Source: Pelargonium cotyledonis (Eukaryota; Streptophyta; Magnoliopsida; Geraniales; Geraniaceae). From it: a stretch of 22,913 bases of DNA. The position numbers and the translations under genes were made by a program. The notes beneath the pieces were generated by a model that did no database searches, was not told where the DNA came from, and saw only the letters and a list, made by a program, of their open reading frames with translations. Below, one piece after another: positions 1 to 10,560 of the stretch (position 1 is the first letter of the stretch; each line of letters begins with the position of its first letter). Location of the stretch: assembly GCA_036897625.1 (NCBI GenBank), contig JAYMTA010000933.1, forward strand, positions 1 through 22,913, in the 5' to 3' direction.

Positions 1-22
1 ACTGATATAAAGTTATATCAGT
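1..22. repeat. Short perfect inverted repeat (hairpin)
   Basis: The window opens with two 10-base arms, ACTGATATAA and TTATATCAGT, that are exact reverse complements around a 2-base spacer. ACTGATATA occurs again at 25-33. It may be the end or core of a small MITE cut by the window edge, but no second terminus is available to test this. Confidence 0.5.
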
Positions 23-339
23 CAACTGATATACATTATACCATATATATAAACCCTATTATTTTGAAATGCCAAATTACCAACTATACCTAAAAGAGGG
101 TTCCACAATGTTGACGTGAAAACCACGTTTCATCATCTATTCAATTTTGTTATAAATCAATTTCACAAGCAAATTCAATCAACGTTAACGTCATGTTGTC
201 GTCACGTCATGCAACAAAATTGTCTTGAAAAATATTTTCACGATAATCTAGCTAATTTGACATCGTAGGTACAAATTAGATGATTTTAAACAAGTTAGCA
301 CATATTGGAACATTTTCTTACAATAGGAGTAGCTCTCTC

Positions 340-450
340 CTTTAAACTTCACCCCATCCCACCCCACCTGATGCTGGGATTTGAGCCCATAACCTCACAC
401 ATGGAGATGTGTTATTGATCATTGCTTCATCCCTTAAAATCAAATTAGAA
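340..450 (-). mobile_element. Possible tRNA-derived SINE fragment
   Basis: Read on the minus strand, this block contains GGGCTCAAATCCCAGC, which resembles a pol III box B in a tRNA T-arm context. It lies downstream of a poor box A-like stretch (AGCAATGATCAATAAC). The block is richer in C and G than its surroundings, and the GGTGGGGTGGGATGGGG tract after box B is unusual for this neighbourhood. No poly(A) tail or flanking duplication was found, so the boundaries are approximate. Another repeat type carrying a chance box B is possible. Confidence 0.3.
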
Positions 451-1606
451 TAATACGAATAGTTTAAAGAGTAAAATGAAATAAAAATCAGACTGAGCAT
501 CATATCATAAAAAATATATAGGTAAAGTAAAGGACTAAAATGAAATATTTTCATTTTACAAACCCATTATTCATTTTCATTGATGAAGATAAGGTACACA
601 TAGTATATATACAAAACTGTGGTGTGGGGTTGAATTGGGTCATACAAATAAATGAAAATAATTAAGTTTTGTTGTTTGGTCTGAAAGCCTATAGAGCCAT
701 TTAATTTACCAAAACAATTGTACAATTATAAACTTACAACTATTACTACCACCAAGTCAATGCCTAAAAAACAGCTTATAAAACCTTTGTGTGGCTTTGA
801 CACTTGTTTTTCTAAATCTATCTAAATGGTTATTAAAATAGGTGTAACAAAGATGGTTTAAAGTAGCACCATATTTAGTTAGTGGTGTGACAATATTCAT
901 CAAGTGTTTACATCAACATTTATAAATGCTTGTTGGGTCAACTTTATTTTCTCAATTAGTTATAGTGCATGGTTTTTATATATTGTCAAGTAATAACCAT
1001 GTTTTTATCAAAAGATTTAAGACTATGTAAATGTTGTCACTTGAAATTTAATTGACATTTATGTAAATTAAAGTCACATAATATAAATCAAATTACAATG
1101 CAAGATCGATGATTTCTAGTTTTAGTTTATACACCACATTATAATTCGTTTAAGCTTAATTTTATTTTATAAAAATAATATAGCTTGTCCCGTCAATTTA
1201 TAAATAAAAAATGTGTGAAAAATTGGGGATAAATAACATTTTTCTTATCTAAATAATCACTTCAGTTATATGTAAATGTATAGATTTGTTGAATTTAATT
1301 ATAAGATGCAATTCACCTAATTTTTTTGTCTCTAGTGTTAAAATAATTCCAATAAGATAAACATGACAATTTACTCATAAAACCAACTTAATTAACCAAT
1401 GTAAAGCATCAAAGCATGTGCACTCAATCTGATTAAACAAAACAAAATTCGAATATAATCTAAGAAAGAACATGAAATTAGAAAGGCAAAAATATTATAT
1501 TCCAATGTCAATTTCAAAAAGTTGATCTTCTTTGGTAAAGATAATTACATGTTTGGAAATTTTCAAAAGTATTCTCTTATAAACAAGTTTGACAATATAT
1601 TGTAGC

Positions 1607-1620
1607 CACTACTAAAAAAA
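1607..1620. mobile_element. CACTA-like transposon terminus (weak)
   Basis: CACTACTAAAAAAA matches the style of plant CACTA (En/Spm) termini, which begin CACTA followed by an A-rich run. No matching inverted end or 3-bp duplication was found in the window, so this is a scar at best. Confidence 0.25.
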
Positions 1621-3567
1621 TGTTACTCCATAGAATATTTTTTTGCCACAGGTGCATTCTATTTCGTCGTTGAGTAGAATCACTGACAGACTAATACCAT
1701 ACTTCATTACATCACTAAGTTGGTTGTTGTTGATGGTCATCGACATAATTATTTGCTACACGAATTCAACAACAAAATATTTATTATTGATCAATGATAT
1801 CATTCGACAACGAACTAACAATTTGTTGCATGTCGCTTATTTCTTGTGGTGCATGCACTTAAATTAACCAAAAATAGGCTTGAGTATAATAAATTTTTAT
1901 CGTCTGCTCATAAGAAAGAGTCACTATGGCTAAGTATTATAAAATTCTAAATTTCGATTTTTGTTTGTGTAAAATCGTTTCATTTAACATAATATGTAAC
2001 AATATCTTAAGATGTATTTCTCATTATCTAAATTAAAAAAAAAAAAAAAAAAAAACTAAAGAGATTTTAAGATATCAATTAACTTATTGGATGTAAAGAA
2101 ACTGACAAACAAATAGTTATATGTCATGGAAAAATTGTGCATAAGAGTATCATATTCATGACAGTTGGATTTTTAAAATTATCTTGAAATGGAAAAATTG
2201 ATAGGAGAAGCAAAATGTGGCATGTTCTTCTAAATTAATTAATTGATGGTTCCTAATTCCAAATTGATGTTGGGTTTTGCCATATGGTGGCTTAAATGAC
2301 CAAACATTATGTGTGAAGATTGACCACTAATTGAAAATGAGTTGATATAATAGATTTGTTGGGATCGAATTAGAAATATCTATACATGGAGCTCGATTTA
2401 AAAGCGAAAGTAATGAATTTAGGATTAGATTTTAAATTGTGTGGGTAAAATATCCAGATTTGTTAAACTCTATTCGACTCGCAAACTTGATATCATCTCT
2501 CAATAATTTGATTATATACTTAACTTTCTAATGTTATTATTCTATAATCTTTTTATTCATATTATAGTTTTAATGCTAAGTCAAATTCTATGGGTCATAG
2601 GAAAAACCAAACATACTAATTACTATGCAAAAAAGAAGAAGTTAATAAACTATATAATTAATCAACCATATTAAATTCTCTTAACAACCATACATGTTCA
2701 TTATTTGTAAAACAATTTCATATATTGAAGTCTATATTTTAATAGGTTTATGGCCTAACATTTATTCCAAGAAAAAAAAGAGATCCACCGTTCAATAATA
2801 AAGCTTTTGGGTTGTGGTTAGTCTCAATTCAACAAATTTTGTTGGCAATTATGTGAGCATAACACACCACCGCACAAAAAGTTAAAAATTCAAATTAATT
2901 AAATTTGATTTCCCATTGTTTAGTTTAATATATAGTTTGAGTGTTCTTATAAATTTTGACAAATTTTGTTACTTCAAATTTCAAAATGTAAAAGTTTATT
3001 GAACATGAATGAAAATGTCTCTAATGTTCAACTACTAGAATGATTTAAAGAGGAAATTAGCTAGAGAATTCTCCGATTAATTGGGTTTTGCGAGGAAATT
3101 ATTGCTACATATAAAGTCATAGAGTTTTAAGTTTTGAATAGAACTATTAGACGATTAAAACAAATCAATATCTGACGTGACACACACATATAAAAAGTTC
3201 ATGCTCATGCTAAGAGCTAACAACAACCTCTCGTAAAGACCTTACAATCCAACAAGAACACGACAATCCAACTCACTCACTCTCACAATGTTCATTCCAA
3301 CCAATCTCTTATGTAGTTTTTAACAACTACAATAGCACCACTTAACCTTGGATTTTCCAAGCAACTAACGATCCCACTTACTCTAATCTAGGATCGAGGA
3401 GGATAAAAAAAGAAAATAGATGCAAATAGTAATTTCAAAAATAGTTGAGGCATGTTAGATCTTTTCATCGACTAAAAGTCAAACACGAAAAAATCTATCT
3501 TAAAATTTGAATTGTCAGTCTTACATGTACATATCTCAATAATTAACCGTGAGTTATAACTTGGCAT

Positions 3568-3810
3568 TAGAGCTGACAACATAGAACTGAACTCGTAATC
3601 ACTCAAAACCCCGTCTGGTTTATAAGTGATTCAGATCTCATAAAATTAACATGACCAATTTTTGGGTCAGATTTATTATGTGTAAAATGTGGGTTGGTTC
3701 GGACATATCCACACATTTTGTATACAAGCCTTGAACCAAACAGAATGAACCCACACCTCTTTCGGACCGTGTTAGACATTTTCAATCCAAACTCGACTCA
3801 AAACTAGCTT
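3568..3810. mobile_element. Degraded hAT-like MITE remnant
   Basis: The segment begins near TTAGAGCTGACAAC, close to the TAGAGCTGGCA terminus of the intact hAT MITE at 17114-17581. It continues with stretches in the same style (GGGTTGGTTCGGACATA, CAAACTCGACTCAAAAC). No clean right terminus was found. Assignment rests on resemblance to that one intact copy. Confidence 0.3.
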
Positions 3811-3927
3811 TAGGATAAAAAAAAAAACAAAAAAACAAAAAAAAAAAAAGAATAAGAGAAGAATTTGGGTCAATTTTGTAAATAGTAAAAGTTTGAGGGG
3901 TAAAAATAGTAATTTTAAAAAGTTTAC

Positions 3928-4137
3928 TATAAAGAGACCCATTGAGAGGCCCATTTCTCCACCACTACCCACAGAACACTGACCCGCTGGCCCTAAAAAC
4001 ACTCTGTTTTCTCTTGATCTTTTCTTCAATTTTATTAGAAAAAAAAAAAAAAACAAATTTTTAATTTTTATTCAATTTTCTGATTGGGAAGTGGAACGAG
4101 AACTCGAGAACATTGCCGGAGGAGATCGCAAACCCTA
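3928..4137 (+). promoter_or_regulatory. FATB core promoter and leader motifs (TATA, site II-like, telo-box)
   Basis: A TATAAA box lies at 3928-3933. GGCCCATT at 3948-3955 is the reverse of a plant site II (TGGGCC) element. AAACCCTA at 4130-4137 is a telo-box inside the probable first exon. In plants, site II and telo-box motifs often occur together in genes expressed in dividing cells. Transcription would start roughly 25-35 bases after the TATA box, near 3960, and no ATG occurs from there to the leader splice donor. Confidence 0.5.
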
Positions 4138-5309
4138 GAATCGTACCAGGAAAATAGGGGTTTTTGAGATCCACGTTGACGATACTGTCAATCTCACTGC
4201 AAGGAGTTGCTGTTCATCATTGGTTTTTTTTTTTTTCTCGGGAAAATTCTGCATCGCATTCGTGTTTTCACTTATTTCTCCTCTGTTAACACTCGCTGGT
4301 GGTGAAGAAGGTACGTCAATGGAGGTTTGGTTGGTTTGTTTGTTTCGATATTAGCTTTTTCTGAGCTGATACTGGATTCTTTGAGTCTCTGCTTGTTTGG
4401 CTGCTGAGAAAGTTTGGATGCGGCTAGAAAATCATAGTGGAAGTTGCATTCTGTGCGTTGTTGTTTTGTTGTGGTCGCGTTATGCTAGTGTGGAATGAAT
4501 CGATAGTGATGTGAGATCTGAGATTTCGAATTTTCGTTTTTTTCTTTTTGAGCTGCCAAACGCGGTTTAAGGATTTTTGCTTGCTGATTAAAAATTCTGA
4601 ACGTTTTTGTGAATTTAATTTTGGTTTCTTGTTGTTTTATGTCAGATCTGCGCATGCTGGTTTGATTATTTTCTTATAGTTTTTGTTGATTTTTGGTTTG
4701 TATGCAATGACTGTTATATGAAATTTCTGGTTACAAATGTGCTTAGAAATTCACATTTTTCTCGTGAAAAAGGGTGCTCTTGTTTGATTATGATAACAAT
4801 CTACTATATATGCAGTTTTGCATTTCAATTTTGTTTCTATTGAAATCTGGAAGTGTAGCATGGTTTGCATGTTCTGTTCTCTGGTTGTTTCTCTGAAACA
4901 ATAAGCAGAAAAGTTGGAGAATTTAAGGGCCTGTCTGGCAGATATGATTTATAGCTTATATTTTTAGGTAAATGTCTAGTCTTTTTAGTATTATGAAAGA
5001 TATAGGATGCTGAGATGCTGTCATTGAGTTTGATTTTTTGTTGTTTTATTGCTTTGATCCTATATTTTTTTTGTTCTGTTTTCTCAATTCATCTTCTTTT
5101 GTGATTTTTGTCAGTTGAATCAATCTAGCTCTAATTAATTTGTTGAACCTCTTGCAGAAGCAAAATGTCACCGGGTGATGTACTATGCTGAAGAATTGAA
5201 AATTGTGTCAGCCTCATTGTTATTTCTTAGCTTAGATAGAGCATTTTAGGAGCACAGCTTTTTGGCTCGCTACAAGCTTGACTGACTTTGTCACCTATTC
5301 AATTTCATC
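3960..5309 (+). other. FATB 5' leader with an 847-bp leader intron
   Basis: The non-coding first exon appears to run to 4310, where AAG is followed by the donor GTACGT. The intron spans 4311-5157 and ends CTTGCAG. The second exon begins at 5158 and carries 152 bases of untranslated leader before the FATB start. The intron is T-rich with TTTGAT/TTTTG-type tracts, as in plant leader introns. Plant FATB genes are commonly described with a leader intron. The exact transcription start is inferred. Confidence 0.65.
5165..5191 (+). promoter_or_regulatory. Upstream ORF of 8 codons in the FATB leader
   Basis: An ATG at 5165, just inside leader exon 2, encodes MSPGDVLC and stops with TGA at 5189. A second ATG at 5185 in another frame encodes MLKN and stops at 5197-5199, so the two overlap. 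Both lie upstream of the FATB ATG and could lower its translation if the leader intron is removed as predicted. The effect is inferred. Confidence 0.45.
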
Positions 5310-7970
5310 ATGATTGCTGCTACTGCCGTGTCCTCTTTTTTTCCCGTTGCTTCCATGTCCTCGGAATCTGGTGGAAAGACCTCCAAACTTTGTGGCGGGT
5401 CTGCAAGTTTCGGGGTAGTTGTGTCAAAACCTGCTAAGTTGCAGGTTAAGGCAAATGCCCAAGCTCCTCCGAAGATTAATGGTACAAAAGTTGGTGTGGC
5501 AACGCTTGATGGTGTGAGGACTGAGGATGACTCACCACCATCTCATGCTCCAAGGACGTTCATTAACCAATTGCCTGACTGGAGCATGCTTCTTGCCGCT
5601 ATTACTACTATATTCTTGGCCGCAGAAAAGCAGTGGATGATGCTTGAATGGAAAACAAAGCGACCCGACATGCTTATGGATCCATTTGGTCTAGGAAGAA
5701 TTGTTCAAGATGGTCTTGTTTTCCGTCAGAACTTTTCAATTAGGTCCTATGAGATAGGTGCTGATCGGACAGCATCTATAGAAACGTTAATGAATCATTT
5801 ACAGGTAGATCGTTGTTCTGTAACCATGAAGGTTAATTAAGCACACAAATTTAGCTATCTGTTCCTTGAAGAAATTTGATTTTCCCCCTAACTTGAGTAT
5901 TGTATTTTTTGTTGTTGTTGTTGTAGGAGACGGCCCTTAACCATGTTAAGACTGCTGGTCTTCTTGGCGATGGATTTGGTTCAACCCCAGAGATGTGCAA
6001 AAAGAACCTAATATGGGTGGTTACTAGAATGCAGGTTCTGGTCGATCGTTATCCAACTTGGTAAGCCCCAACCACCTTATATATAATATTTCCTTCGATT
6101 TGTAAGTTAGAAAATTACTTTCTACATCTTTGTGATCATCATCTTGTGTATGAACAACATAATTTGAATTGTCAATTATGAATTTGTTTGGAGTATCATG
6201 AAACTGATCATTTAAGATTAATTGGTTGAATTGAATGTATACTTGCAGGGGTGATGTTGTTCAAGTGGACACTTGGGTTAGTGCATCCGGAAAAAATGGC
6301 ATGCGCCGCGATTGGCTTCTTAGTGATTGTAAAACTGGCGAAACATTAACAAGAGCCTCCAGGTAGAGATTCTGTTTATTTTTATTTTTTATTTTATTTA
6401 TTTATTTATTAATAGAACCAATTTTTTTGCCACAATAAATGTTGCATTATTGTGCTTGTAGTCTTTTGAAGGAATCAACTAGCTTGTCTGTTTTTACATA
6501 CAAATTGATGACTTTTTTCGTTCACAGCCTTGTGCAATTGTGGGGGTTCAGCAAATTATGAATTTGTAAACCATAATAATTGTTTCATCAAGGCACAAAC
6601 TAATAGCTTTCAGGCATCATGTTCTGTAATCGACTTGTATCATCGGAAAAACTTATCTAAGTCTTTATGGTGTTGTTATTGTGCAGTGTGTGGGTAATGA
6701 TGAATAAACAGACAAGGAGACTGTCCAAAATTCCCGAAGAAGTTCGAGGGGAAATAGAGCCTTACTTTTTGGATTGTCCCCCTGTTGTGGATGAGGATAG
6801 CAGAAAGCTTCCTAAACTTGATGACAACACTGCAGATTATGTCCGCAAAGGATTATCTGTAAGTCAGCATAATAGGATTAAAAAATTAACTCCACAGCTC
6901 TCTCTCTCTCTCTTTTGTTTTTGTTTTGTTGTTGTTGTTGTTGTTGTTGTTGTTGGCAAATGCTAAAATTTGTGTTGTTTACTTGCAGCCTCGATGGAGT
7001 GATTTAGATGTCAACCAACATGTTAACAATGTCAAGTACATTGGTTGGCTTCTTGAGGTAGATTTTCTGGCCAAGTGATTCCTTCATTTCTGGTTTATTT
7101 AAAAGAAAAAAATGCTACAAGCTAGCTCCTAATCATGCTAACCAATTTTGATTCTAATTGAACTTATGAAATATCTTTGCCCATAATATGAAAATAAAAT
7201 AAAATTGAAGATGGTTGCTTATATGAACTGCTTTGTCCCATTTGTTTCTTTGAATTTTGTGACTTGTGACCTATTATTGGGTTTTCTTGCTGGAATGGTA
7301 CTTTACAGAGCACTAAACCACATGGTCAGCATGAACTTTTGAATGCAATTGATCAAATACCACTATTTAGTGTTGAATGTTATGAAATGCTGTTGTGGGG
7401 ACAATGCATGATAATGATTCAAAACCTCCAAACTTGTAAATGTAATTTATTTATGGGATTTCGCCTGCTATGTCCGTTCCACGACTGATTTTCGGCTCAG
7501 CTCGGGTAAACCTATTTCAACCCGTCTCTTGCGGGCCGGATTTGAGGTTAGGTTTCCAACCCAAACCCGACTCAAAACCCGAATTGCCAGCTCCAATAGT
7601 AATGACTTTATTTATTTATGTGGAACCTTATTATTATCTTATGTCGCTGAATAATATGTTTTGTTCTGAGCGGGACTTCTAATACTTGCAGAGTGCTCCA
7701 TTGCCTATCTTGGAGAGTAACGAGCTTTCTGCCCTGACTTTGGAGTATAGGAGGGAATGTGGTAAGGACAGCGTGCTGCAGTCCCTGACTGCTGTCTCCG
7801 ACGCTGACCCAGACATCGGCAACTTAGGCAGTAACCTTGGTGGTGTTGAATGCCAGCACCTCCTTCGATTCGAGGAGGGTGCTGAAATTGTGAGGGGAAG
7901 GACCCAGTGGAGGCCCAAAAGCGCCAGCCACTTCGGGAATATTGGTCAGATTCTAGCACAAAGCGCCTAA
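5310..7970 (+). CDS. FATB: Palmitoyl-acyl carrier protein thioesterase, chloroplastic (FATB)
   Basis: The predicted coding exons are 5310-5804, 5927-6060, 6249-6362, 6687-6858, 6989-7057 and 7692-7970. All junctions are GT/AG and in phase, giving 420 residues, normal for plant FATB. The enzyme hydrolyses saturated acyl-ACP, mainly 16:0, in the plastid stroma and so releases fatty acids for export. Residues 1 to about 60 are rich in Ser, Ala and Lys, as in a transit peptide. A hydrophobic segment (WSMLLAAITTIFLA, 91-104) follows, as is typical of the family. The hot-dog catalytic region holds D312, N314 and H316 in SDLDVNQHVNN, and E350-C351 in EYRRECGKDS. The protein ends GQILAQSA. The start was chosen because MIAATAVSSFFPVAS matches the usual FATB N-terminus. 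No defect is seen. FATA is unlikely given the sequence motifs. Confidence 0.96.
6897..6956. repeat. Microsatellites (CT)n and (TTG)n in a FATB intron
   Basis: Within the 130-bp intron 6859-6988, a CT run (about 6897-6913) is followed by a TTG run (about 6928-6956). They sit in the pyrimidine-rich half of the intron, ahead of the acceptor at 6988, and are likely to vary in length between individuals. Confidence 0.85.
7480..7595. mobile_element. Truncated hAT-like MITE in the last FATB intron
   Basis: The segment ends GAATTGCCAGCTCCA (7581-7595), which matches 13 of 15 bases of the right terminus of the intact hAT MITE at 17567-17581. It is more GC-rich than the rest of the 634-bp intron (7058-7691). 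No left terminus was found, so the copy seems truncated or diverged, and its left limit is approximate. Confidence 0.45.
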
Positions 7971-8580
7971 CACCTGCAGCTGGAATCGGAGTAAGTCTCG
8001 TATCACCGTCACATGCTTGTGTTCTTGGATTTATTATATATATGTTGGTTCTTTTATTGATATAAATATATTCCTTCTGGTTTGTCTTCCTCCCGAGAAA
8101 GGCGAAAAGTTGTAAACCCGTTGTAATTATGCCCTTGCTATATACTCTCTCTCCCTGCTCTCTCCTATGTCCTTGTCTAGTTGGTTGCTTCCAAGACCAA
8201 AGAACGATAATTGGTCGATCCTTGGATAGAAACTTGGCCATGTTACCTTAGCTGTCTAGGATGCTCCAGGTGATTGAATTGGATTTAATTTTGGCAAGAA
8301 ATTGTACAAGAGCTTTTGAATCTTATTTGGCCTTTGTGGACCCACACACATTGGGTCCTACTCAACTCAAGAGTTTCTTGTAGATTTTGTGTTCAATTGT
8401 AGAAATGATTTTGTTTGTTTTGTGGAACATTCCAGCTTGTATAAGAGTGAGACAGCTTCTCCCATGTGAGCCTGTTAATGATATGCACAAAACCTCATCC
8501 TTCTCCATGTGGGGCATCATTTTGCTTTGCACCATTATTATATTTCTCTTGAATCTAAATGTTACTCCATCTTTGTAAAA
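7971..8580 (+). other. FATB 3' untranslated region
   Basis: After the TAA stop, the sequence is T-rich with plant-style upstream elements (TTGTAA- and TATATA-type stretches) and no further coding potential. A consensus splice donor GTAAGT lies at 7991-7996, about 20 bases after the stop, and might mark a 3'UTR intron. No clear acceptor or AATAAA fixes the end, so 8580 is an estimate. Confidence 0.4.
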
Positions 8581-9860
8581 TTAAGGACCAAGTGTTTTCC
8601 GGGACCATTGAAGCCCGCGACCTACTTTGCCAAGTATATCCTCGTGTATGTGTAGTAACAAACTTGAGTAATATTACGAAGGTAGTAATAGTAGTAATTT
8701 ATATTTGAATCATTAAGGTTGTGTTTGGATTCGTGAATTTGAAAGTTTATTTGAATTGGTTATGGTATTTATCAGAAATTGAGTGATGGCCTGATGGGCT
8801 TCCATGGACTATTCTTAATGGGCATGTTGTGCTTTGACCCATATTTCCTGATGGAGCCCAAATGCCATTAAAGGTATATGATTCTGAATATTTAGGATAA
8901 TGATTCGACCTGAAATTCGGTTGGATTGGATTGGATTTCAGATGCACGAGGTTTGATTTTAAATAATCACCTCGAACATACAGTGTGGTTTAACCATACG
9001 GCCCCAAATGGAACCGAATGAATAGGGGTTAGAATGGAGTTCCTTAAAAAAGTCGCAGCTTGAGTATGATGAAGAACCATATTTTGGGTCTCAAATTCAC
9101 ATTTTGAATCTGGTAAACTTGACCTGATGCGTGACTCAAAATAAGAAACACGGTAATCGTAGTCAGATCGGACATTGTTCAATATGAACCCGAACCCAAA
9201 ACATGAATTGTCATTCCAACACATTTCCTTACGCTTGTCTCCTCCGGAAGTGATTCATTTCTTTCTCAGTCTCATATTTGCCAAAACATTTAAATATGAC
9301 TTGAATGCGAAATTCGGAAAACAAACAATTTTGCAAGTTGTGTTTTATTACACAACACAAATATGATATGGAGTAAACGTATTTTAAACTCATTAATTTT
9401 GTATTTCAAATTGTTGAAAGATTTGACTTGGGACTAAAACTAAGCATTTTACCATGGATTGGACTTAAGCTATCATGTCCAAATTTTTGGTACGAATTCA
9501 ATTAATAACACCCATAATGTACCAACTAGATCTCATTGTACATGTAAAAACTTAAAACTGACCTAACATGTGACCTGAAATCCGAACGAACTAGCACACA
9601 TATAAGTCAAGTTTAATAGGGGCATTTTCAACTTAAAAAAGTTTCAAAACTTGAATTTGTCACCTCCACTTTCTATTGAAAGTTGTAATTTGATTTGAAT
9701 ATTGGAAAATTTGAAGTTTGGCCAACACCTTTCTCTTGCTTGTGATTGCACAAAATAATCACTTTCAAATTTTACGTTTTGAATGGGACAAATTCGCACA
9801 TTTTGTACTAGAAATCCGATTTGTGTTAGATGCATACTACTCGTCCCGAATCATCTCCCG
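8581..9860. other. Intergenic region between FATB and the Aux/IAA pseudogene
   Basis: No gene is supported; the open frames are short and without motifs. Around 8860-9225 and 9540-9625 the sequence takes on the repetitive style of degraded MITEs (GAACCCGAACCCAAAAC, GAATTGTCATTCC), but no pair of termini could be defined. The rest is AT-rich and featureless. Confidence 0.6.
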
Positions 9861-9868
9861 TCTTCAGT

Positions 9869-9935
9869 TGCCACGTGGCATCACCTAATGGTTACGGTCA
9901 CGAATCCCGTACCTCACCTCGACACTGTATATAAA
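9869..9935 (+). promoter_or_regulatory. G-box and TATA box of the Aux/IAA pseudogene
   Basis: TGCCACGTGGCA at 9869-9880 is a perfect 12-base palindrome centred on the G-box CACGTG (9872-9877), a binding site for bZIP and bHLH factors such as PIFs. TATATAAA follows at 9928-9935. The first recognisable codons begin around 9949, so a start site at about 9960 or just before would be close for a normal gene. No canonical TGTCTC auxin-response element was noticed here. Confidence 0.55.
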
Positions 9936-10198
9936 CCACTAATTTCGCGATGAATTTCGCCAGTGCACAGCGATCACGTCGCTTGACGCCAGCGAGGACT
10001 CGCCGGAATCTGACGTCATTAGCGTGAATTTCAACGACGCCGAACTCACTCGGTCTCTCCGGCGGCGTAGCCGTTGATCTTTATTTCGGTACATCTTCCA
10101 ACTATCACGAGTCGGAGAGATGAAGAATCGGAATCTGAGGTCTCCGACGCCGCCAAGCCTATAACTGCGATGTAAGACTAATATTTCAATTTTGTACT

Positions 10199-10560
10199 GT
10201 GTGTTTCAGTAAAGTTTGTCTAGATGCTTGAGCTGCTGTTGTATTGAATTAAATTTATCTGTTTCGTAGTTGTGCATGATCGTATAGGTTTGAATTTATA
10301 ATTTGAATTTCGTTTTGGAACTTTGTGTGATTGTGCTGTGTATTTCAGTAAAATTTGTGTAGATGCTAGAGCTGCTGTTGTATTGAATTGAACTTATCTG
10401 TTTCGCAGTTGTGCATGATCGTATGCATTTGAATTTGTTTTTGGAACTTTGTTTGAGTTTGATGTGTATTTCAGTTTAATTTGTTTAGATGCTGGAGCTG
10501 CTGATGTATTTGATGAAACTCATCTGTTTATTTGTTGTGAATGCTTGTGTAGATTTGTAC
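10199..10560. repeat. Triplicated imperfect tandem repeat in the pseudogene's first intron
   Basis: Three units begin GTGTGTTTCAG (10199), GTGTATTTCAG (10338) and GTGTATTTCAG (10464). Units 1 and 2 share AGCTGCTGTTGTATTGAATT, TTATCTGTTTCG and AGTTGTGCATGATCGTAT. Lengths are about 139, 126 and 97 bp, and unit 3 is the most diverged and shortened. The units sit right after the probable donor at 10172 and explain most of the first 400 bases of the long intron. Confidence 0.85.

Larger units (their letters stand above)
23..3920. other. AT-rich intergenic region upstream of FATB
   Basis: No credible gene is seen on either strand. The few open frames are short, low-complexity and lack family motifs. 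The region holds an ACGT-core cluster at 114-207, a tRNA-like block on the minus strand near 340-450, a CACTA-like terminal motif at 1607-1620, a 21-base A run at 2035-2055, and a hAT-like remnant around 3568-3810. The rest shows only AT-rich sequence and short homopolymers. Confidence 0.7.

Noticed and set aside
1643-1867. 74-codon open frame on the + strand
   Set aside because: It is AT-rich with no conserved motif, promoter or splice context. Its length is within chance for this composition.
2035-2055. 21-base A run as a retroposon tail
   Set aside because: No flanking direct repeat or pol III-like head was found upstream, so it is only a homopolymer.
3772-4056. 94-codon open frame on the - strand with F and L runs
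   Set aside because: Low-complexity translation of A/T tracts opposite the FATB promoter and leader.
7705-8241. 178-codon open frame on the - strand
   Set aside because: It is antisense to the last FATB exon and 3'UTR, which explain the sequence. The product has no recognisable domain and is low in complexity.
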